From a bacterium (lineage in GTDB: Bacteria; Hydrothermota; UBA3073; JACQXS01; JAUWAR01), in assembly GCA_030601965.1 (NCBI GenBank), contig JAUWAR010000005.1, positions 1 through 21,101 of the forward strand: a stretch of DNA of 21,101 nucleotides, written 5' to 3'. The notes beneath the pieces are model-generated. The model did no database searches. It saw only the letters and a program-made list of their open reading frames with translations, and was not told where the DNA came from. The number at the start of each line of letters is the position of its first letter. Position 1 is the first letter of the stretch. A program made the translations under genes and the position numbers. This document shows positions 19,957 to 21,101 of this stretch, piece after piece.

Positions 19957-21101
19957 CACTGTCTTTATATGTGCTTCTTTTAGTTGTTGTTCTGTAACTT
20001 CTGCAGGGATGTTCTCTAAAAGTCCTGTGCCAGTGATAGTTTTGGGAAAGGCTATTACATCCTGAAGATTAGTTTTTCCAAGCATCGTTAAAATGAGTCT
20101 ATCAAGACCAATTGCAATGCCCCCATGAGGAGGGGCACCATAATCAAGAGCATCAAGCAGACATTTGAAAGGTTCCTTATTTACCCCGGCTATATCCATA
20201 ACTTTTTCCTGTAATTCTCTTTTGTGAATCCTGATACTACCTGACCCTAATTCTACCCCATTTAACACAAGGTCATATAATCTTCCTTTACTGTTAACTG
20301 TTAACTGTTGACCGTCAACTATTTTGGGCATAGTGAATATATGATGACAGGGTTCATAAGAATCTGTTTCTTGATTGTATTCAAAAAGTGGAAAATCATA
20401 AATCCATACGAATGAGAAGTGAGAAGTGGGAAGTGAGAAGTGGGAAGTGAGAAGTTCCTTTCTCACTGCCCCAAGTGCCTCTGAAGCGGGTTTGGACTTT
20501 CCAGCAACTAAAAGAATAGTTAAAAGTTTAGAGTTAGGAGTTAAGAGTTTAGAGTTCAGGACTGAGAAATGTTTATCATTGAGAAACTTGACAATAGGAC
20601 CTTGCCATTTTCCATCTTTGAATTTAAGATAAGTGAGCCCAAGTCCGTTAGCTAACGGATAGTCCTCTACAATTTTTGATAATCCATCTATTTCTTTTCT
20701 TGATAGGTCCTGGGTATAAGGAAGAGCTTTTGTACATTCTGCCTGTCTGAATATATTGAACTTACTCTCTTTAAGAATAGAAGTGATATCCTCAATAAAA
20801 AAATTATATCGCATATCTGGCTTATCTGTTCCAAATTTAGACATGGCTTCAGAGCGGGGCATTCTTCTAAATGGAATCTTGACATTTTGATTCAAGGTAT
20901 TTTTAAATATGAACTTCACCAGCCCTTCCACTATCTCAAATATTTGTTCTTCATCAACAAAACTCATCTCTATATCAATCTGTGTATGTTCTGGTTGTCT
21001 GTCCGAGCGCTGGTCCTCATCTCTGAGGCACCTTGCAAACTGATAATATCTATCAAATCCTGCTACCATTAAAAGTTGTTTATAAATCTGCGGAGACTGT
21101 G
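19954..21101 (-). CDS. aspS: Aspartyl-tRNA synthetase, 5' partial, with several repeat-encoded insertions
   Basis: Class IIb synthetase charging tRNA with aspartate. The visible 381 residues begin QSPQIYKQLLMVAGFDRYYQ and run past the window edge; the anticodon-binding domain and motif 1 are outside. Motif 2 (CLRDEDQRSDRQPEHTQIDIEMSF), the bacterial insertion (GAD) domain, WIYDFPLFEY, ELGSGSIRIH and motif 3 (IAIGLDRLILTMLG) are seen. The end DVIAFPKTITGTGLLENIP is normal. Four segments are repeat-encoded and all lie between motif 2 and the SIRIH block: PLANG, LNSKLLTPNSKLLT, LLTSHFSLPTSHFS and about GQQLTVNS. The frame stays open and catalytic residues are intact, so it is probably functional. 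Internal ATG 21069 is not the start. Confidence 0.95.
   Translation of the reverse strand, partial: QSPQIYKQLLMVAGFDRYYQFARCLRDEDQRSDRQPEHTQIDIEMSFVDEEQIFEIVEGLVKFIFKNTLNQNVKIPFRRMPRSEAMSKFGTDKPDMRYNFFIEDITSILKESKFNIFRQAECTKALPYTQDLSRKEIDGLSKIVEDYPLANGLGLTYLKFKDGKWQGPIVKFLNDKHFSVLNSKLLTPNSKLLTILLVAGKSKPASEALGAVRKELLTSHFSLPTSHFSFVWIYDFPLFEYNQETDSYEPCHHIFTMPKIVDGQQLTVNSKGRLYDLVLNGVELGSGSIRIHKRELQEKVMDIAGVNKEPFKCLLDALDYGAPPHGGIAIGLDRLILTMLGKTNLQDVIAFPKTITGTGLLENIPAEVTEQQLKEAHIKTV
20291..20318. repeat. Heptamer array in aspS (4 units)
   Basis: ctgttaa, ctgttaa, ctgttga, ccgtcaa. Translated on the minus strand as about VDGQQLTVNS, just before KGRLYDLVLNG, where relatives have a variable loop. Confidence 0.8.
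20414..20455. repeat. Heptamer array in aspS (6 units, 42 bp)
   Basis: gagaagt, gagaagt, gggaagt, gagaagt, gggaagt, gagaagt. Six units make exactly 14 codons, read as LLTSHFSLPTSHFS immediately before FVWIYDFP. Confidence 0.92.
20518..20559. repeat. Heptamer array in aspS (6 units, 42 bp)
   Basis: agttaaa, agtttag, agttagg, agttaag, agtttag, agttcag. Again six units and 14 codons, read as LNSKLLTPNSKLLT between KHFSV and ILLVAGKS in the insertion domain. Confidence 0.92.
20644..20659. repeat. Palindromic module B in aspS
   Basis: tccgttagctaacgga, identical to 13094-13109. On the minus strand it is read as YPLANGLG, the same frame (PLANG) as in the sigma factor, in the loop where other AspRS have GAKGL. 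Confidence 0.9.

Noticed and set aside
19954..21101. aspS as a pseudogene because of the many repeats
   Set aside because: The frame is open throughout, and motifs 2 and 3 and the C-terminus are intact.
1..21101. tRNA, rRNA genes, insertion sequences or prophage genes
   Set aside because: Read for conserved tRNA arms, rRNA segments and transposase or integrase motifs and found none.

Overview
This window looks like chromosomal DNA of an uncultivated, probably anaerobic, diderm (Gram-negative type) bacterium with AT-rich DNA. LpxA, a TolC-type outer-membrane channel and a large beta-barrel protein ending in Phe point to a lipopolysaccharide outer membrane. An NrdG-type radical SAM activase and indolepyruvate:ferredoxin oxidoreductase point to anaerobic, amino-acid-using metabolism. 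The gene mix and the dense dispersed repeats remind me of candidate phyla such as WOR-3/TA06. That placement is from general memory and is low confidence.

Layout. 1-3.4 kb (+): NrdG-like activase (5' end cut by the window), SDR-type L-threonine 3-dehydrogenase and iorA, tightly packed. 3.4-8.2 kb (+): RNA and translation housekeeping genes cca, rpsP, khpA, trmD, rplS, yraN and comM. rimM is absent from its usual place before trmD. 8.2-10.2 kb (+): a promoter, a structured leader with a 23-codon ORF, a 570-aa outer-membrane barrel protein and a clear intrinsic terminator. 10.2-12.7 kb: lpxA overlapping a Gfo/Idh/MocA dehydrogenase that may be GnnA, with a convergent GT2 glycosyltransferase. 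12.7-14.4 kb (+): ECF sigma factor, zinc-finger anti-sigma factor and a secreted coiled-coil protein, a likely envelope-stress module. 14.5-19.2 kb (+): a tripartite MacA-MacB-TolC-type exporter whose permease and ATPase are separate genes, in the order permease, tolC, macA, ATPase. 19.3-21.1 kb (-): peptide deformylase and aspartyl-tRNA synthetase (5' end cut by the window).

The most striking signal is not a gene but a dense, modular repeat system. It has two kinds of parts. The first is palindromic elements of 14-80 bp, several built as an outer stem enclosing one or more hairpins, with short palindromes reused as interchangeable modules. The second is arrays with a strict 7-bp period. The two are often joined end to end between genes. 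They also lie inside reading frames without breaking them: an 18-codon element sits in the TrmD interdomain linker just after the catalytic DSF, 16-bp palindromes encode PLANG in both the sigma-factor linker and AspRS, and two 42-bp heptamer arrays each encode 14 residues of AspRS. Repeats also supply the C-terminal tails or stop codons of IorA, the CCA enzyme, MacA and the ABC ATPase. This resembles Rickettsia palindromic elements and cyanobacterial heptamer STRRs in principle, but with different sequences.

Many genes lack a visible Shine-Dalgarno sequence, while others (tdh, khpA, the barrel protein, the coiled-coil protein, tolC) have strong ones. Two divergent promoters at about 12.7-12.8 kb place the start codon at the predicted transcription start, so leaderless translation is plausible.
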